This document shows positions 42,433-52,193 of a DNA stretch of 64,000 nt, piece after piece. The stretch's first letter is position 1. Every line of letters starts with the position of its first letter. Made by a program: the position numbers and the translations under genes. The notes beneath the pieces were generated by a model. It did not search any database. It was not told the origin of the DNA and was given only the letters and a program-made list of their open reading frames with translations. Where the stretch lies: the NCBI RefSeq assembly GCF_040253585.1, contig NZ_JBELAU010000007.1:310001-374000 (forward strand), written 5' to 3'. Origin of the DNA: Emticicia sp040253585 (GTDB lineage Bacteria; Bacteroidota; Bacteroidia; Cytophagales; Spirosomataceae).

Positions 42433-44418
42433 ATGTTCCAAGACAGAAAGCAAATCATTCTTAGTTTTTTCTTTTTAGTTTGTACCATTTATGCACTAAG
42501 GTTATTTTACCTTCAGGTGATTGATGATACCTACCACACGATTGGCTCTACTGGGGCCTTAAAGAAAGAGGTGCAAATTCCTCTCCGAGGTCAAATCTAT
42601 GACCGAAACGGTAAACTTTTGGTGGCAAACGTAGATGTGTATGACATGTACGTAACGCCGTATAAAGTAAAACAGATGGATACGACCACGTTCTGTCGAT
42701 TGTTCAATATCACTCGCTCTTATTTTGATAGCACCATGACGATTGCGAAAAGTTATTCTCGGAATCGTGCTACTTTGTTTCTCCGACAATTATCGAAGGA
42801 AGATTATGCTCGTGTAGCCGATGCGATGGTGAGTTTCCCAGGTTTTACATTTGAGCTTTCGTTCTTTCGAACGTATCCAGCACGCACAATGGCTAATGCT
42901 TTAGGGTATATCGGAGAGATTAGCAAGAAGGCTTACGAAGCACAAGAAGTTGAATATTATAGAAGTGGCGATTATATCGGAATCACTGGCCTCGAAAAGC
43001 AATACGAAATGGACCTTCGAGGACGACGAGGAGTGAAGTTTACGATGATGAATGTTCACGGAGAAAACAAAGGGTCGTATTCAAATGGTGAATATGATAC
43101 GCTTGCTGTTATCGGAAAAAACCTTTACACAACGGTTGATGTAGAAGTGCAGCAACTGGCTGATAGTCTTTTTCAAGGAAAAACAGGTTGTGCCGTAGCT
43201 ATTGAACCACGTACAGGTGAGATTTTGGCGATGGGTTCGTATCCGTATTATGACCCAAATATGCTTTCGGGTAAACAGTTTAGTAAATATTTTAAAGAAC
43301 TTTACCGAAACCCTGATAAACCTCTCAACGATCGTGTGGCTACTGGTTTTTTTCGTCCAGGTTCGACCTTTAAATTAGTACAATCGTTAGTTGGTTTACA
43401 GCTTGGGTCAATTACACCTGAAACTTTTTTTGCTTGTGGAAATGCTCCTGTAAAATGTCATGGTCATCCTTCGGGTGATTTACATAATGCGGTTCGTTTT
43501 TCATGTAACCCATATTTTTATCATGTATTCAAGAAAACAATGTCGGCAACAAGTGAAACGAATCCGTTTAAAGCTGCACCGATTATGCTTTCAAAATGGC
43601 ATGATATGGTGGAGAAATTTGGCTACGGACAAAAACTTGGTATTGACTTACCGTCAGAATCATCGGGTTTGCTGCCAAATGTAAAATATTATGACAAGCG
43701 TTATGGTTCGCAGCAATGGAAATTCTCTAATATTTACTCTTTAAGTATTGGAGAGGGTGAAATTTCGGTAAATATGCTCAAAATGGCCAATTTAGCAGCT
43801 ACAATCGCCAATAGGGGCTACTGGGTAACGCCTCATTTGGTTCGTGGAGTTGGTCAGAATGGTAAAGGTGTATTGCCTGAGCATCGACAAGTGCATCGAA
43901 CGGACATCGAACCACGACACTTTGAGGCAATCATTGGTGGTATGCAAGATGCCGTAGAGCGTGGAACTGTTGGTGGTGGTGCTGGTATTGTTGAAGGAAT
44001 TGAGATTTGTGGAAAAACAGGTACTTCACAAAATAAAAAAGGAAAAGATAATTCAATCTTTATTGCATTTGCTCCACGCTATAACCCTAAAATTGCGATT
44101 GCCGTAATGGTGCAGAACGCAGGTTTTGGCGGTTCGGTGGCTGCTCCAATTGCTACTTTGATGATTGAAAAATATTTGAAACGCAAAATTGAGCGTACAG
44201 CTATTAAGGAGCGTATGTTGAATCTGAATATTAGAACTGTTGAAGCAATGGCCGCTGGGGCTGCGGCAAAACCAATTCCAGTGCTTACGCCTGAGTCAAC
44301 CAGTAAGTCAACTCCTGCTGCACCTGTTGCTCCAACTAAGTCTAAAAAAGAAGCAGAAAAACCAGTAAAAACAACATTTATCAAACCAAAGGAAGAAAAT
44401 CTAAATAAAACCAAGTAG
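42433..44418 (+). CDS. mrdA: Penicillin-binding protein 2, elongation transpeptidase
   Basis: 661 residues. Class B PBP cross-linking peptidoglycan during cell elongation, anchored by the N-terminal helix (LSFFFLVCTIYALRLFYLQV). Pedestal domain up to ~240, then the transpeptidase with the catalytic SxxK in RPGSTFKLVQ, SxN in RFSCNPYFYHVF and KTG in EICGKTGTSQNKKG. The C-terminal tail beyond ~600 is Ala/Pro/Lys/Thr-rich and low in complexity. One base separates its stop from rodA. mreBCD, which often precede it, are not in the window next to it. Confidence 0.95.
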   Translation: MFQDRKQIILSFFFLVCTIYALRLFYLQVIDDTYHTIGSTGALKKEVQIPLRGQIYDRNGKLLVANVDVYDMYVTPYKVKQMDTTTFCRLFNITRSYFDSTMTIAKSYSRNRATLFLRQLSKEDYARVADAMVSFPGFTFELSFFRTYPARTMANALGYIGEISKKAYEAQEVEYYRSGDYIGITGLEKQYEMDLRGRRGVKFTMMNVHGENKGSYSNGEYDTLAVIGKNLYTTVDVEVQQLADSLFQGKTGCAVAIEPRTGEILAMGSYPYYDPNMLSGKQFSKYFKELYRNPDKPLNDRVATGFFRPGSTFKLVQSLVGLQLGSITPETFFACGNAPVKCHGHPSGDLHNAVRFSCNPYFYHVFKKTMSATSETNPFKAAPIMLSKWHDMVEKFGYGQKLGIDLPSESSGLLPNVKYYDKRYGSQQWKFSNIYSLSIGEGEISVNMLKMANLAATIANRGYWVTPHLVRGVGQNGKGVLPEHRQVHRTDIEPRHFEAIIGGMQDAVERGTVGGGAGIVEGIEICGKTGTSQNKKGKDNSIFIAFAPRYNPKIAIAVMVQNAGFGGSVAAPIATLMIEKYLKRKIERTAIKERMLNLNIRTVEAMAAGAAAKPIPVLTPESTSKSTPAAPVAPTKSKKEAEKPVKTTFIKPKEENLNKTK

Positions 44419-44419
44419 T

Positions 44420-45697
44420 ATGGCACGTGAAATTGATATTCGAGAAGGAATTGACTGGACAACAGTTTGGCTTTATGCGGCACTCGTGTTTTTTGGTTGG
44501 CTAAATATTTATGCGGCTGTATATAATCCAGAAAACCCTATTACAATCTTTTCTACATCGCATAATGCAGGAAAGCAGCTACTTTTTATTTCATCGACAT
44601 TTGTTTTGATTCTCATCATTCTTTTTGTTGATTACAAAGTTTATGACTCTTTTGCTTATATATTTTATGGTTTTGTAATCTTATTATTGATTGCCACTAT
44701 ATTTTTGGCTACCGAAATTAAGGGTTCGAGGTCTTGGATAAAACTGGGTAGCACGTTTTCATTGCAACCCGCCGAATTTTCCAAAATTTTTACAGCCTTG
44801 GCTCTGGCAAGGTTTCTGAGTACACAAGGGGTAAATATCTCGAAAGTTAGAGATGCTGTCGTTGCAGGCTTATTGGTTTTTGTGCCACCAATTATTATTA
44901 TTTTGCAGAAAGAAACTGGTTCGGCTTTGACTTTTGCCGCTTTTATTGCAGTTTTTTATCGTGAAGGTCTTCCTGGTATTTATCCTGCATTGGGTATTGC
45001 TTTGGCAATTCTCTTCGTGTTAGTTTTATTCTTCAATAAATTTTATGTGGTGGCTGGCTTAGCCGTGGCTTGTGGGTTATTTTGGTACATGTTCCTGAAA
45101 CGCTACGAACGTACCCGTCAAAATCTTGTTCGTCTCGGTGGTGTATTTGTCATTGCGTCGGCGTTTGTATTTGGTGTAAAGTTTTTTACAACAAATGTAC
45201 TTCAACCACACCAACAAAAACGTATTCAGGTACTCGTAAATCCAGACTCCGACCCACTTGGTGCTGGCTGGAACGTCACACAATCGAGGGTAGCGATTAG
45301 TTCGGGTGGAATTATCGGAAAAGGTTATTTACAAGGAACACAAACTAAATTCGACTTTGTGCCTGAACAATCGACTGACTTTATTTTCTGTACAGTTGGC
45401 GAAGAATGGGGCTTTCTTGGAAGTGTAATAGTTATTTTATTTTTTGCAGCTTTACTCAATAGAATCATCAATTTAGCTGAAAAACAACGTAGTAAATTCT
45501 CCCGAATTTATGGTTATTGTGTAGCATCAATCTTGTTTTTTCACTTATTGGTTAATATCGGTATGACCATTGGACTAATGCCCGTAATTGGTATTCCTTT
45601 GCCATTCTTGAGTTACGGTGGTTCATCGCTATGGTCGTTTACAATTTTGTTGTTTATATTCTTGAAATTAGATGCTCACCGTAGCTATAAAGTATAA
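44420..45697 (+). CDS. rodA: Rod-shape determining SEDS glycosyltransferase RodA
   Basis: 425 residues with about ten membrane helices. SEDS polymerase extending glycan strands with PBP2 as partner. Family motifs include KGSRSWIKLGSTFSLQPAEFSKI near residues ~92-118, LQKETGSALTF (with the region of the catalytic Asp/Glu), LVNPDSDPLGAGWNVTQSRVAISSGGIIGKGYLQGTQTKFDFVPEQSTDFIF and GIPLPFLSYGGSSL. Translationally linked to mrdA. Confidence 0.95.
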   Translation: MAREIDIREGIDWTTVWLYAALVFFGWLNIYAAVYNPENPITIFSTSHNAGKQLLFISSTFVLILIILFVDYKVYDSFAYIFYGFVILLLIATIFLATEIKGSRSWIKLGSTFSLQPAEFSKIFTALALARFLSTQGVNISKVRDAVVAGLLVFVPPIIIILQKETGSALTFAAFIAVFYREGLPGIYPALGIALAILFVLVLFFNKFYVVAGLAVACGLFWYMFLKRYERTRQNLVRLGGVFVIASAFVFGVKFFTTNVLQPHQQKRIQVLVNPDSDPLGAGWNVTQSRVAISSGGIIGKGYLQGTQTKFDFVPEQSTDFIFCTVGEEWGFLGSVIVILFFAALLNRIINLAEKQRSKFSRIYGYCVASILFFHLLVNIGMTIGLMPVIGIPLPFLSYGGSSLWSFTILLFIFLKLDAHRSYKV

Positions 45698-45721
45698 CAT
45701 TATTTAGAAAAGTGACATTAT

Positions 45722-45761
45722 AAAAATCCCCATTTTGAAATTTTCAAAATGGGGATTTTTT
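45722..45761. terminator. Bidirectional terminator between rodA and the facing gene
   Basis: 19-bp perfect arms (45722-45740 and 45742-45760; aaaaatccccattttg...) forming a long hairpin with A tract on one side and T tract on the other, between convergent genes. Confidence 0.9.
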
Positions 45762-45772
45762 GTGTAGAAAAC

Positions 45773-46132
45773 CTAAGGTTGTCTTTCACTCTCAATCATA
45801 TTACCTTGTATCGAAAGTTTGGCTTTAATCACTACCTTAGAGTCATTTCTTACGAATTCGATTTTTCCATCATAACCTACGACTTCAAAAATATCAGCCT
45901 CTTTGGTCGGAGCAAGTACTGCTGAGCCTTGGCCAACTGCTTCACCAAAAAGTTGACCATTCTGAATACTTACAATTAATTCTTCAAAAGGCCCTTCTTT
46001 TACCTTATATTTACCTACGTAAGCTTTTGCTGCAACTGTATCAATTGCTGTTGTTGTGGAAGTAGTTTGTGCCGAAACATCAAAACTAAAGGCAAAAATG
46101 CCCAAGATTAATAATAGAGAAAGTTTTTTCAT
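45773..46132 (-). CDS. Small exported protein, DUF3471-like
   Basis: 119 residues with a signal peptide (MKKLSLLLILGIFAFSFDVSAQ). After a Thr-rich linker, one small beta domain resembles DUF3471, the C-terminal module of some serine beta-lactamase-like proteins: YVGKYKVKEGPFEELIVSIQNGQLFGEA, VLAPTKEADIFEVVGYDGKIEFVRND. No catalytic residues; function unknown. Monocistronic. Confidence 0.75.
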   Translation of the reverse strand: MKKLSLLLILGIFAFSFDVSAQTTSTTTAIDTVAAKAYVGKYKVKEGPFEELIVSIQNGQLFGEAVGQGSAVLAPTKEADIFEVVGYDGKIEFVRNDSKVVIKAKLSIQGNMIESERQP

Positions 46133-46362
46133 TGAAAGTAAAAGATTTGTTATAAGTGATTATAAAGCCTAAACGCCATTATTAGCTGTTTAGTTTATTT
46201 TTGTAAATATAATTATTTTTATATTTATTTTTAAAATTTAATGATAATATAACAGCGTTTTTTCGGATAAATAAAAGTTGAGAATCAGCGTTTAAGGATA
46301 TGATATTGGTCATGTATTTCAAGTCTTGAAAAGGCTTTTTTTGCACAAAAATTAAAAAACGT

Positions 46363-47646
46363 ATGTTAATCACAACTGCCCAAAAAGCCCTCGAAACTGT
46401 AAAATCAGGCGATAAAATATTTATTCACAGTGTTTCGGCCGTACCGCACCATTTAGTTAATGCCTTAGTTGCCCGTGCTGATTCTTTGAAAGGAATTGAA
46501 ATTTATCACCTACACACCGAAGGCGATGCTCCTTATACAAATCCAGAATATGCCGAAGTTTTTCATACCAACGCTTTTTTTATTGCTAAAAACACCCGAA
46601 AAGCCATTGCCGAAGGTCGAGGAAGCTATATTCCAGTTTTTTTATCGGAGATTCCCAAACTTTTCACGCAAAACATCATTAAGCTGAATATTGCATTAAT
46701 TTCAGTTTCTACACCTGATAAAAGCGGTTTTTGCTCGCTCGGCACATCGGTTGATGCAACTTTGGCGGCCATCGATTCGGCTGATGTGGTTATTGCTCAG
46801 ATAAATAAATTCGTACCTCGTACTCTCGGTGATGCTCAAATTCACACAAGTCGAATCAATTATTTTGTGCCTTTTGATGAGCCATTGCACGAAGTTTCGT
46901 GGGGCGAACCTACTGATGAACATAAAAAAATCGGAAGTCATGTAGCTTCATTGGTAGAAGATGGTGCAACGCTCCAAATGGGAATTGGTAGTATTCCGAA
47001 TGCAGTTTTGGCTGCTCTCAATAACCACAAAGATTTAGGTATTCACACCGAAATGTTTTCTGATGGCATCATTCCTTTGGTCGAAAAAGGTATTATTACA
47101 GGAAAATACAAAAAGCGTAATCGAGGGAAAATTGTTTCTACCTTTCTATGTGGGTCGAGGAAACTCTATGATTTTGTTGATGATAATCCACTCGTGACAA
47201 TGATGCGGGTCGATTACGTGAACGATACTTCGATTATTCGGCAAAATCCAAAAGTTACTGCTATTAATAGTGCCATCGAAATTGATATTACTGGCCAAGT
47301 TTGTGCCGATAGCATTGGCTATAATATGTATTCGGGCGTGGGTGGACAAATGGATTTTATCAGAGGGGCGGCATTATCGGAAGGAGGGAAGCCAATCATT
47401 GCTCTAAATGCCACTTCAAAAGGCTTATCGAAAATCGTTTCGCATTTGAAAGAAGGAGCAGGCGTAGTAACGACTCGGGCAAATGTACATTATGTAGTAA
47501 CAGAATTTGGAATTGCTTATTTATTCGGCAAAAACTTGGTTGAACGAGCCAAAGAACTCATCAAAATTGCTCATCCTGATCACCAAGAGGCTTTGGCGAA
47601 GTCTGCCTACGAGCGTTTCAAACATCATAGTTCGGTTGAGTTTTAG
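46363..47646 (+). CDS. Acetyl-CoA hydrolase/transferase family protein
   Basis: 427 residues, full length. Transfers CoA between acyl groups or hydrolyses acetyl-CoA in the cytosol. Start region ITTAQKALETVKSGDKIFIHSVSAVPHHL; catalytic Glu in LGIHTEMFSDGIIPLVEKG; CoA-binding GQVCADSIGYNMYSGVGGQMDFIRGA; C-terminal VVTEFGIAYLFGKNLVERA. The family covers acetate, 4-hydroxybutyrate, succinate and propionate CoA-transferases, so the acyl donor is undecided. Confidence 0.9.
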   Translation: MLITTAQKALETVKSGDKIFIHSVSAVPHHLVNALVARADSLKGIEIYHLHTEGDAPYTNPEYAEVFHTNAFFIAKNTRKAIAEGRGSYIPVFLSEIPKLFTQNIIKLNIALISVSTPDKSGFCSLGTSVDATLAAIDSADVVIAQINKFVPRTLGDAQIHTSRINYFVPFDEPLHEVSWGEPTDEHKKIGSHVASLVEDGATLQMGIGSIPNAVLAALNNHKDLGIHTEMFSDGIIPLVEKGIITGKYKKRNRGKIVSTFLCGSRKLYDFVDDNPLVTMMRVDYVNDTSIIRQNPKVTAINSAIEIDITGQVCADSIGYNMYSGVGGQMDFIRGAALSEGGKPIIALNATSKGLSKIVSHLKEGAGVVTTRANVHYVVTEFGIAYLFGKNLVERAKELIKIAHPDHQEALAKSAYERFKHHSSVEF

Positions 47647-47719
47647 TCATTTCGATATTATACGTAAAAATAATATAACTACATAAGGCTTTAATATTAG
47701 ATAAAATAACTATAAAAGT

Positions 47720-47749
47720 TTGTTTTAATAAATAATATATCTATTTTTG
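47720..47749 (+). promoter_or_regulatory. Promoter of metF
   Basis: -33 TTG at 47720-47722, 19-nt spacer, -7 TATTTTTG at 47742-47749. The TTG at 47747, a possible upstream start, is part of the -7 box. Confidence 0.7.
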
Positions 47750-47782
47750 TCGAAAAATAAGGATAAAACTTTCTTTTATAAA

Positions 47783-48742
47783 ATGGCAAAAGTAACCGAA
47801 CACTTAAAGAGTAATAACGGAAAACCAATTTTTTCGATTGAAATTATTCCGCCAACCAAAGGCACAAATATCAATGACCTCTTGAATGCCATTGAGCCAA
47901 TGATGGAATTGAAACCTCCTTTTATTGATGTTACTTTTCACCGTGAAGAATATTTTACGAAACAATTACCAGATGGCACAATCAAGGAAGTACGTACTCG
48001 CAAACGCCCTGGAACTGTTGGAATTTGTTCGTCAATCATGCACCGTTTTAAAATCGACCCTGTACCGCACGTGCTTTGTGGAGGTTTTACAAAAGATGAT
48101 ACCGAAGATTTATTGATTGACCTCAATTACTTAGGAATTGATAATGTATTGGCTCTCAGAGGAGATTTTGCTAAGCCTTACGATACTTTTAAAGCAAAAA
48201 AAGATGGTCATCAGTTTGCCAATGAACTGGTTTCGCAGATAAAAGACATGAATAATGGCAAATATTTGCACGAAGATTCTGAGTATTTGAATGCCAGTGA
48301 TTTTTGTATTGGTGTGGCAGCTTACCCTGAAAAACACTTTGAAGCTACTGATTTAGACCAAGATATGGAAAACTTAAAGCGTAAAGTTGCGGCGGGAGCA
48401 GATTACATAGTGACTCAAATGTTTTTTGATAACCAAAAATACTTTGACTTCGTAAATAAATGTCGTGCAGAAGGCATCACGATTCCGATTATTCCAGGTT
48501 TGAAAGTGCTGGCTACCAAAAAGCAATTAGATATTTTGCCAAGACTATTCTATTTAGATATGCCAGAGGCGTTCAGAAAAGAGGTTTTGGCTTGCGAAAA
48601 CGATAAACAGGCAAAGCAGTTGGGTATTGAATGGTCGATTCAACAATGTCGTGAATTGATTGATTTTGGAGTACCTGCTTTGCATTTCTATACAATGAGC
48701 AAGTCAGATACAACAATGGCTGTGGCGAGAGAGGTGTTTTAA
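47783..48742 (+). CDS. metF: Methylenetetrahydrofolate reductase
   Basis: 319 residues from the ATG at 47783, chosen because the longer frame would begin inside the promoter. An FAD enzyme reducing 5,10-methylene-THF to 5-methyl-THF for methionine synthesis. Motifs: FSIEIIPPTKGTNINDLL (catalytic Glu), FIDVTFHREEYF, NVLALRGD, FCIGVAAYPEKHFEA, GADYIVTQMFFDNQKYFDFV and IPIIPGLKVLATKKQL. Length fits the bacterial type without the regulatory domain. Confidence 0.96.
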   Translation: MAKVTEHLKSNNGKPIFSIEIIPPTKGTNINDLLNAIEPMMELKPPFIDVTFHREEYFTKQLPDGTIKEVRTRKRPGTVGICSSIMHRFKIDPVPHVLCGGFTKDDTEDLLIDLNYLGIDNVLALRGDFAKPYDTFKAKKDGHQFANELVSQIKDMNNGKYLHEDSEYLNASDFCIGVAAYPEKHFEATDLDQDMENLKRKVAAGADYIVTQMFFDNQKYFDFVNKCRAEGITIPIIPGLKVLATKKQLDILPRLFYLDMPEAFRKEVLACENDKQAKQLGIEWSIQQCRELIDFGVPALHFYTMSKSDTTMAVAREVF

Positions 48743-48799
48743 AAAACTAACTATATTTTAAAAAGATTTTTTTATATTTACTCATTAAACGCTTAATAT

Positions 48800-49054
48800 A
48801 TGAGTGTATTTGAGATAAAGTCAACAATTCATCAATTAGTAGAAAAGCTTGAAGACGAGGCAGTTTTATTAAAAATCGAAAAGATTTTAGAAGAATATCT
48901 TGCCGTAGAGTCAGTCGTGTGGGACGAACTACCTGTGGAATTACAAAATCGGCTTGATAAGTCGGAAGAGGATGCTAAGTCTGGAAATGTGATTCCACAT
49001 GATGAAGTTGTGAGTAGATTCAGAAAGCAATATGCCCATTTTTATGAGAGTTGA
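48800..49054 (+). CDS. Antitoxin of a second ParE/RelE-type pair
   Basis: 84 residues. Helical, acidic protein (IKSTIHQLVEKLEDEAVLLKIEKILEEYL) with a C-terminal part, VWDELPVELQNRLDKSEEDAKSGNVIPHDEVVSRFRKQY, typical of addiction-module antitoxins preceding ParE-like toxins. It overlaps the toxin gene. Distinct in sequence from the antitoxin at 16968. Confidence 0.78.
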   Translation: MSVFEIKSTIHQLVEKLEDEAVLLKIEKILEEYLAVESVVWDELPVELQNRLDKSEEDAKSGNVIPHDEVVSRFRKQYAHFYES

Positions 49055-49337
49055 ATGGACTGCACAAGCGGAAAAAGATTTTGAAAAATACGTCAATTTT
49101 CTTGCTAAGAATATTAGCTACAAAGCTTCCGCAGATTTTATGGAAGCAACTTTCGATACAATCGAAAAAATAAGATATCCCTTAGTCAATTATCAAATTG
49201 TTGATTCGACTAAGGGAATTCGCAAGTGCAAGATTAATAAATTTGTTGATTTATACTACAAAATCATTGACGAAGAATATCTCCAAATCAGAACTTTCTT
49301 TGACTCTCGACAAAATCCTGATAAGCTAAAATTGTAA
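49044..49337 (+). CDS. ParE/RelE family toxin
   Basis: 97 residues from the ATG at 49044; an alternative ATG at 49032 adds four residues. Pattern VEWTAQAEKDFEKYVNFLA, helical hairpin, then RKCKINKFVDLYYKIIDEEYLQIRTFFDSRQNPDKL, the C-terminal F-DxRQ-P element seen in many ParE-like toxins. Overlaps its antitoxin by 11 (or 23) bp, so translation is coupled. Target (gyrase or mRNA) is undecided. Confidence 0.82.
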   Translation: MRVEWTAQAEKDFEKYVNFLAKNISYKASADFMEATFDTIEKIRYPLVNYQIVDSTKGIRKCKINKFVDLYYKIIDEEYLQIRTFFDSRQNPDKLKL

Positions 49338-49340
49338 ATT

Positions 49341-49874
49341 TTACGGCAAAATCAAAGAATAACCCTTATTCTGATAAGTGCTGAAAGTTATTAAGGCCGA
49401 TTGGGCTACTTTTATATTTTCATTGCGTTTTTCATCGACTAATTTTCTTGCTCGAAGCGATTGCCCACAGACGAAAAAACGCACACCATTCTTGCCCAAT
49501 TCATTAATCAAAGCCGTATTGGGATTTGCCATACCAAACTTCTTTTTATAGGCTTCGTCCTCTAAAATTATAGGAGTTCCCAAAAAGTGAAATACGCCCA
49601 CTACATCAATATTTTCTTTCGGAACACCTGCTTCAATATGAGCATTTACTAAGCGAGCCAATTTATCAAGTGCTGAATTCACAGAGTCAGGTTTATCTGA
49701 AGCCTTAGATAAATCAACAATTAGCTTATATTTCATTTTCTTACCAACTATGGGTGTAGCTTCTGGCACTTCAAACATTCCACCGCCACTTTTGATAAGC
49801 GGATATATTTTTTTCTGAGCGAAAGTCGAAGTTAGTGAAAGGTATAACAGAGAAAGGATAATCAAATTTTTCAT
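49341..49874 (-). CDS. Exported DsrE-family protein
   Basis: 177 residues from the ATG at 49874; the open frame reaches 49922 into the gyrB terminator. A signal peptide (MKNLIILSLLYLSLTSTFAQ) is followed by a DsrE/DsrF-like fold: YKLIVDLSKASDKPDSVNSALDKLARLVNAHI, DVVGVFHFLGTPIIL, GVRFFVCGQSLRARKL with one conserved Cys that could carry sulfur or bind metal. Function of exported DsrE proteins is not established. It follows gyrB on the same strand but behind a terminator. Confidence 0.82.
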   Translation of the reverse strand: MKNLIILSLLYLSLTSTFAQKKIYPLIKSGGGMFEVPEATPIVGKKMKYKLIVDLSKASDKPDSVNSALDKLARLVNAHIEAGVPKENIDVVGVFHFLGTPIILEDEAYKKKFGMANPNTALINELGKNGVRFFVCGQSLRARKLVDEKRNENIKVAQSALITFSTYQNKGYSLILP

Positions 49875-49900
49875 AGTTTGATGAAGGTTTGGGGTTGAAA

Positions 49901-49942
49901 AAAGGCAGCTATCTTTTAGCATTGCTAAAGATAACTGCCTTT
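49901..49942 (-). terminator. Terminator of gyrB
   Basis: Arms aaaggcagctatctttt (from 49901) and aaagataactgccttt (to 49942) with a short loop; on the minus strand it ends in a T tract. Confidence 0.8.
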
Positions 49943-49988
49943 AAAATATTCACAATAAAATAAACGCTAAATATTTATTATTGACAGA

Positions 49989-51962
49989 TTAAATATCAAC
50001 CTTAGCATATTTGGCATTACGTTCAATGAAATCACGACGAGGGCCAACTTCATCTCCCATTAGCATAGCAAATAAGTGGTCTGCTTCGGCAGCCGATTCA
50101 ACGGTTACTTGCTTTAACGTACGTTTGTCTGGTCGCATGGTTGTTTCCCAAAGTTGCTCTGGGTTCATTTCTCCCAAACCTTTGTAACGTTGAATCCCTA
50201 CATTTTCTTCTTTTCCTCCACCTGCTAAACGCTTCACCGCAATTTCTCGTTGTTCTTCTGTCCAGCAATATTCTTCGTCTTTTCCCTTCTTTACCAAATA
50301 CAAAGGTGGCTGAGCAATATAAATATATCCTTTCTCAATCAACTCTTTCATATAACGGTAGAAGAACGTCAAAATCAACGTACGAATGTGGCTACCATCA
50401 ATATCGGCATCGGTCATGATGATAATTTTATGATAGCGAAGTTTATCCGTATTCAATGCACGCTCATCACCATCTCGACCGATTTGCACACCCAATGCAG
50501 TAAAGATATTTTTAATTTCTTCGTTTTCGTAAATCTTAAATTCTTGTGCTTTCTCAACGTTGAGAATCTTACCACGTAAAGGCAAAATAGCTTGGTAGGC
50601 ACGATTACGACCTTGTTTTGCCGAACCACCCGCCGAGTCTCCCTCAACCAAGTAAACTTCACAAATCGTTGGGTCAGATTCCGAACAGTCAGCCAATTTT
50701 CCTGGTAAACCGCTTCCTACTAAAACATTTTTACGTTGTACCATTTCACGTGCCTTTTTAGCGGCAATACGTGCTTTGGCTGCTAAAATCACTTTATCAA
50801 CAATGATACGAGCTTCTTTCGGATGTTCTTCTAAGTAGTTTTCGAGCATTTGAGCTACGCACGAACTCACTGCCGTTGTTACTTCGCTGTTACCAAGTTT
50901 GGTTTTTGTTTGGCCTTCGAATTGCGGTTCAGCAACTTTTACCGAAATGACGGCTGTTAAACCTTCACGGAAGTCATCGCCACTGATTTCGATTTTTTCT
51001 TTAGCCAGAATACCCGATTTTTCAGCGTAATTTTTCAAAGTACGGGTCAATGCCATACGGAAACCCGAAACGTGCGTTCCACCTTCGTGTGTATTGATAT
51101 TGTTTACAAACGAAGCTACGTTTTCGCTGTAACCAGTATTATAAAGCATCGCAACATCAACAGGTACACCATCTTTGATGCCTTCCATAAACATCGGTTC
51201 AGGAATCAAACGCTCACGACCTGCATCAATATACGAAACAAATTCAGCCAAACCACCTTCTGATTTAAAAGTATCAGTTAAGGCTTGTCCATCATCATCA
51301 ATTTCACGTAAATCTGTTAAGATAATAGTGATTCCTTTATTCAAGAAAGATAACTCACGCAAACGATTCGCTACGGTTTCGTACTTATATTCGGTTACCG
51401 TAAAAATGCTGCCATCGGGCTTGAAGGTAACTTGTGTACCTGTATCATCGGCCGTACCAATTTCTCGAACTGGATAAAGTGGCTTTCCGATGCTATATTC
51501 TTGCTCAAAAATCTTTCCTTCTCTGTGTACTTCTACTCGTAGGTGGGTCGAAAGGGCATTTACGCAGGATACCCCCACACCGTGTAAACCACCTGAAACT
51601 TTATATGTATCTTTATCGAATTTACCACCAGCATGAAGTACGGTCATTACAACCTCCAAAGCTGATTTTTTCTCTTTTGAGTGCATTCCAGTAGGAATAC
51701 CACGTCCATTATCTTTTACTGTTACCGAATTGTCTTCATTGATTGTTACATTGATTGTGTCGCAATGCCCTGCCAGAGCTTCATCAATAGAGTTGTCAAC
51801 TACCTCCCAGATTAGATGGTGAAGACCCTTTGCACTGATGTCGCCAATGTACATGGCTGGACGTTTTCTTACTGCCTCTAACCCTTCAAGTACCTGAATA
51901 TTCTCAGCACCATAATCTGCTCTCGACTTCTGAGGCTCCATGCCTTCTTGATTTTCTGCCAT
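49989..51962 (-). CDS. gyrB: DNA gyrase subunit B
   Basis: 657 residues. The ATPase subunit of gyrase, cytosolic. GHKL ATPase with EVVDNSIDEALAGHCD, DNGRGIPTGMH, and GGLHGVGVSCVNALS; transducer QTKTKLGNSEV; TOPRIM with the catalytic Glu in EVYLVEGDSAGGSAKQGR and the DxD in IIMTDADIDGSHIRTL; C-terminal QRYKGLGEMNPEQLWETTM. Length is that of Bacteroidota GyrB without the E. coli 170-residue insertion. ParE is the alternative; the RYKGLGEMNPxQLWETTM pattern and length favour GyrB. Confidence 0.94.
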   Translation of the reverse strand: MAENQEGMEPQKSRADYGAENIQVLEGLEAVRKRPAMYIGDISAKGLHHLIWEVVDNSIDEALAGHCDTINVTINEDNSVTVKDNGRGIPTGMHSKEKKSALEVVMTVLHAGGKFDKDTYKVSGGLHGVGVSCVNALSTHLRVEVHREGKIFEQEYSIGKPLYPVREIGTADDTGTQVTFKPDGSIFTVTEYKYETVANRLRELSFLNKGITIILTDLREIDDDGQALTDTFKSEGGLAEFVSYIDAGRERLIPEPMFMEGIKDGVPVDVAMLYNTGYSENVASFVNNINTHEGGTHVSGFRMALTRTLKNYAEKSGILAKEKIEISGDDFREGLTAVISVKVAEPQFEGQTKTKLGNSEVTTAVSSCVAQMLENYLEEHPKEARIIVDKVILAAKARIAAKKAREMVQRKNVLVGSGLPGKLADCSESDPTICEVYLVEGDSAGGSAKQGRNRAYQAILPLRGKILNVEKAQEFKIYENEEIKNIFTALGVQIGRDGDERALNTDKLRYHKIIIMTDADIDGSHIRTLILTFFYRYMKELIEKGYIYIAQPPLYLVKKGKDEEYCWTEEQREIAVKRLAGGGKEENVGIQRYKGLGEMNPEQLWETTMRPDKRTLKQVTVESAAEADHLFAMLMGDEVGPRRDFIERNAKYAKVDI

Positions 51963-52193
51963 AATTTATTTTTTATAAAAATTTAACTATCAGAATTTAT
52001 CTGAATAGAATATCTTAACTTTGATACTCACAGTTTTTAGTGTTATTTTAGATGTAAAGATACACATTTTTATCGGAATTTTAAAATTTATAATCGAAGC
52101 GGCACACCAATAAATTCGCATTTTCGGCATAGATTTGATTTAAAAATAAAATGTGCGATTATCATCTCAGAAAAAGTATAAATAATTAAAATT

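Noticed and set aside
47747..47782. TTG start giving a longer metF product
   Set aside because: The TTG is the last part of a well-spaced -7 box; ATG at 47783 fits the family.
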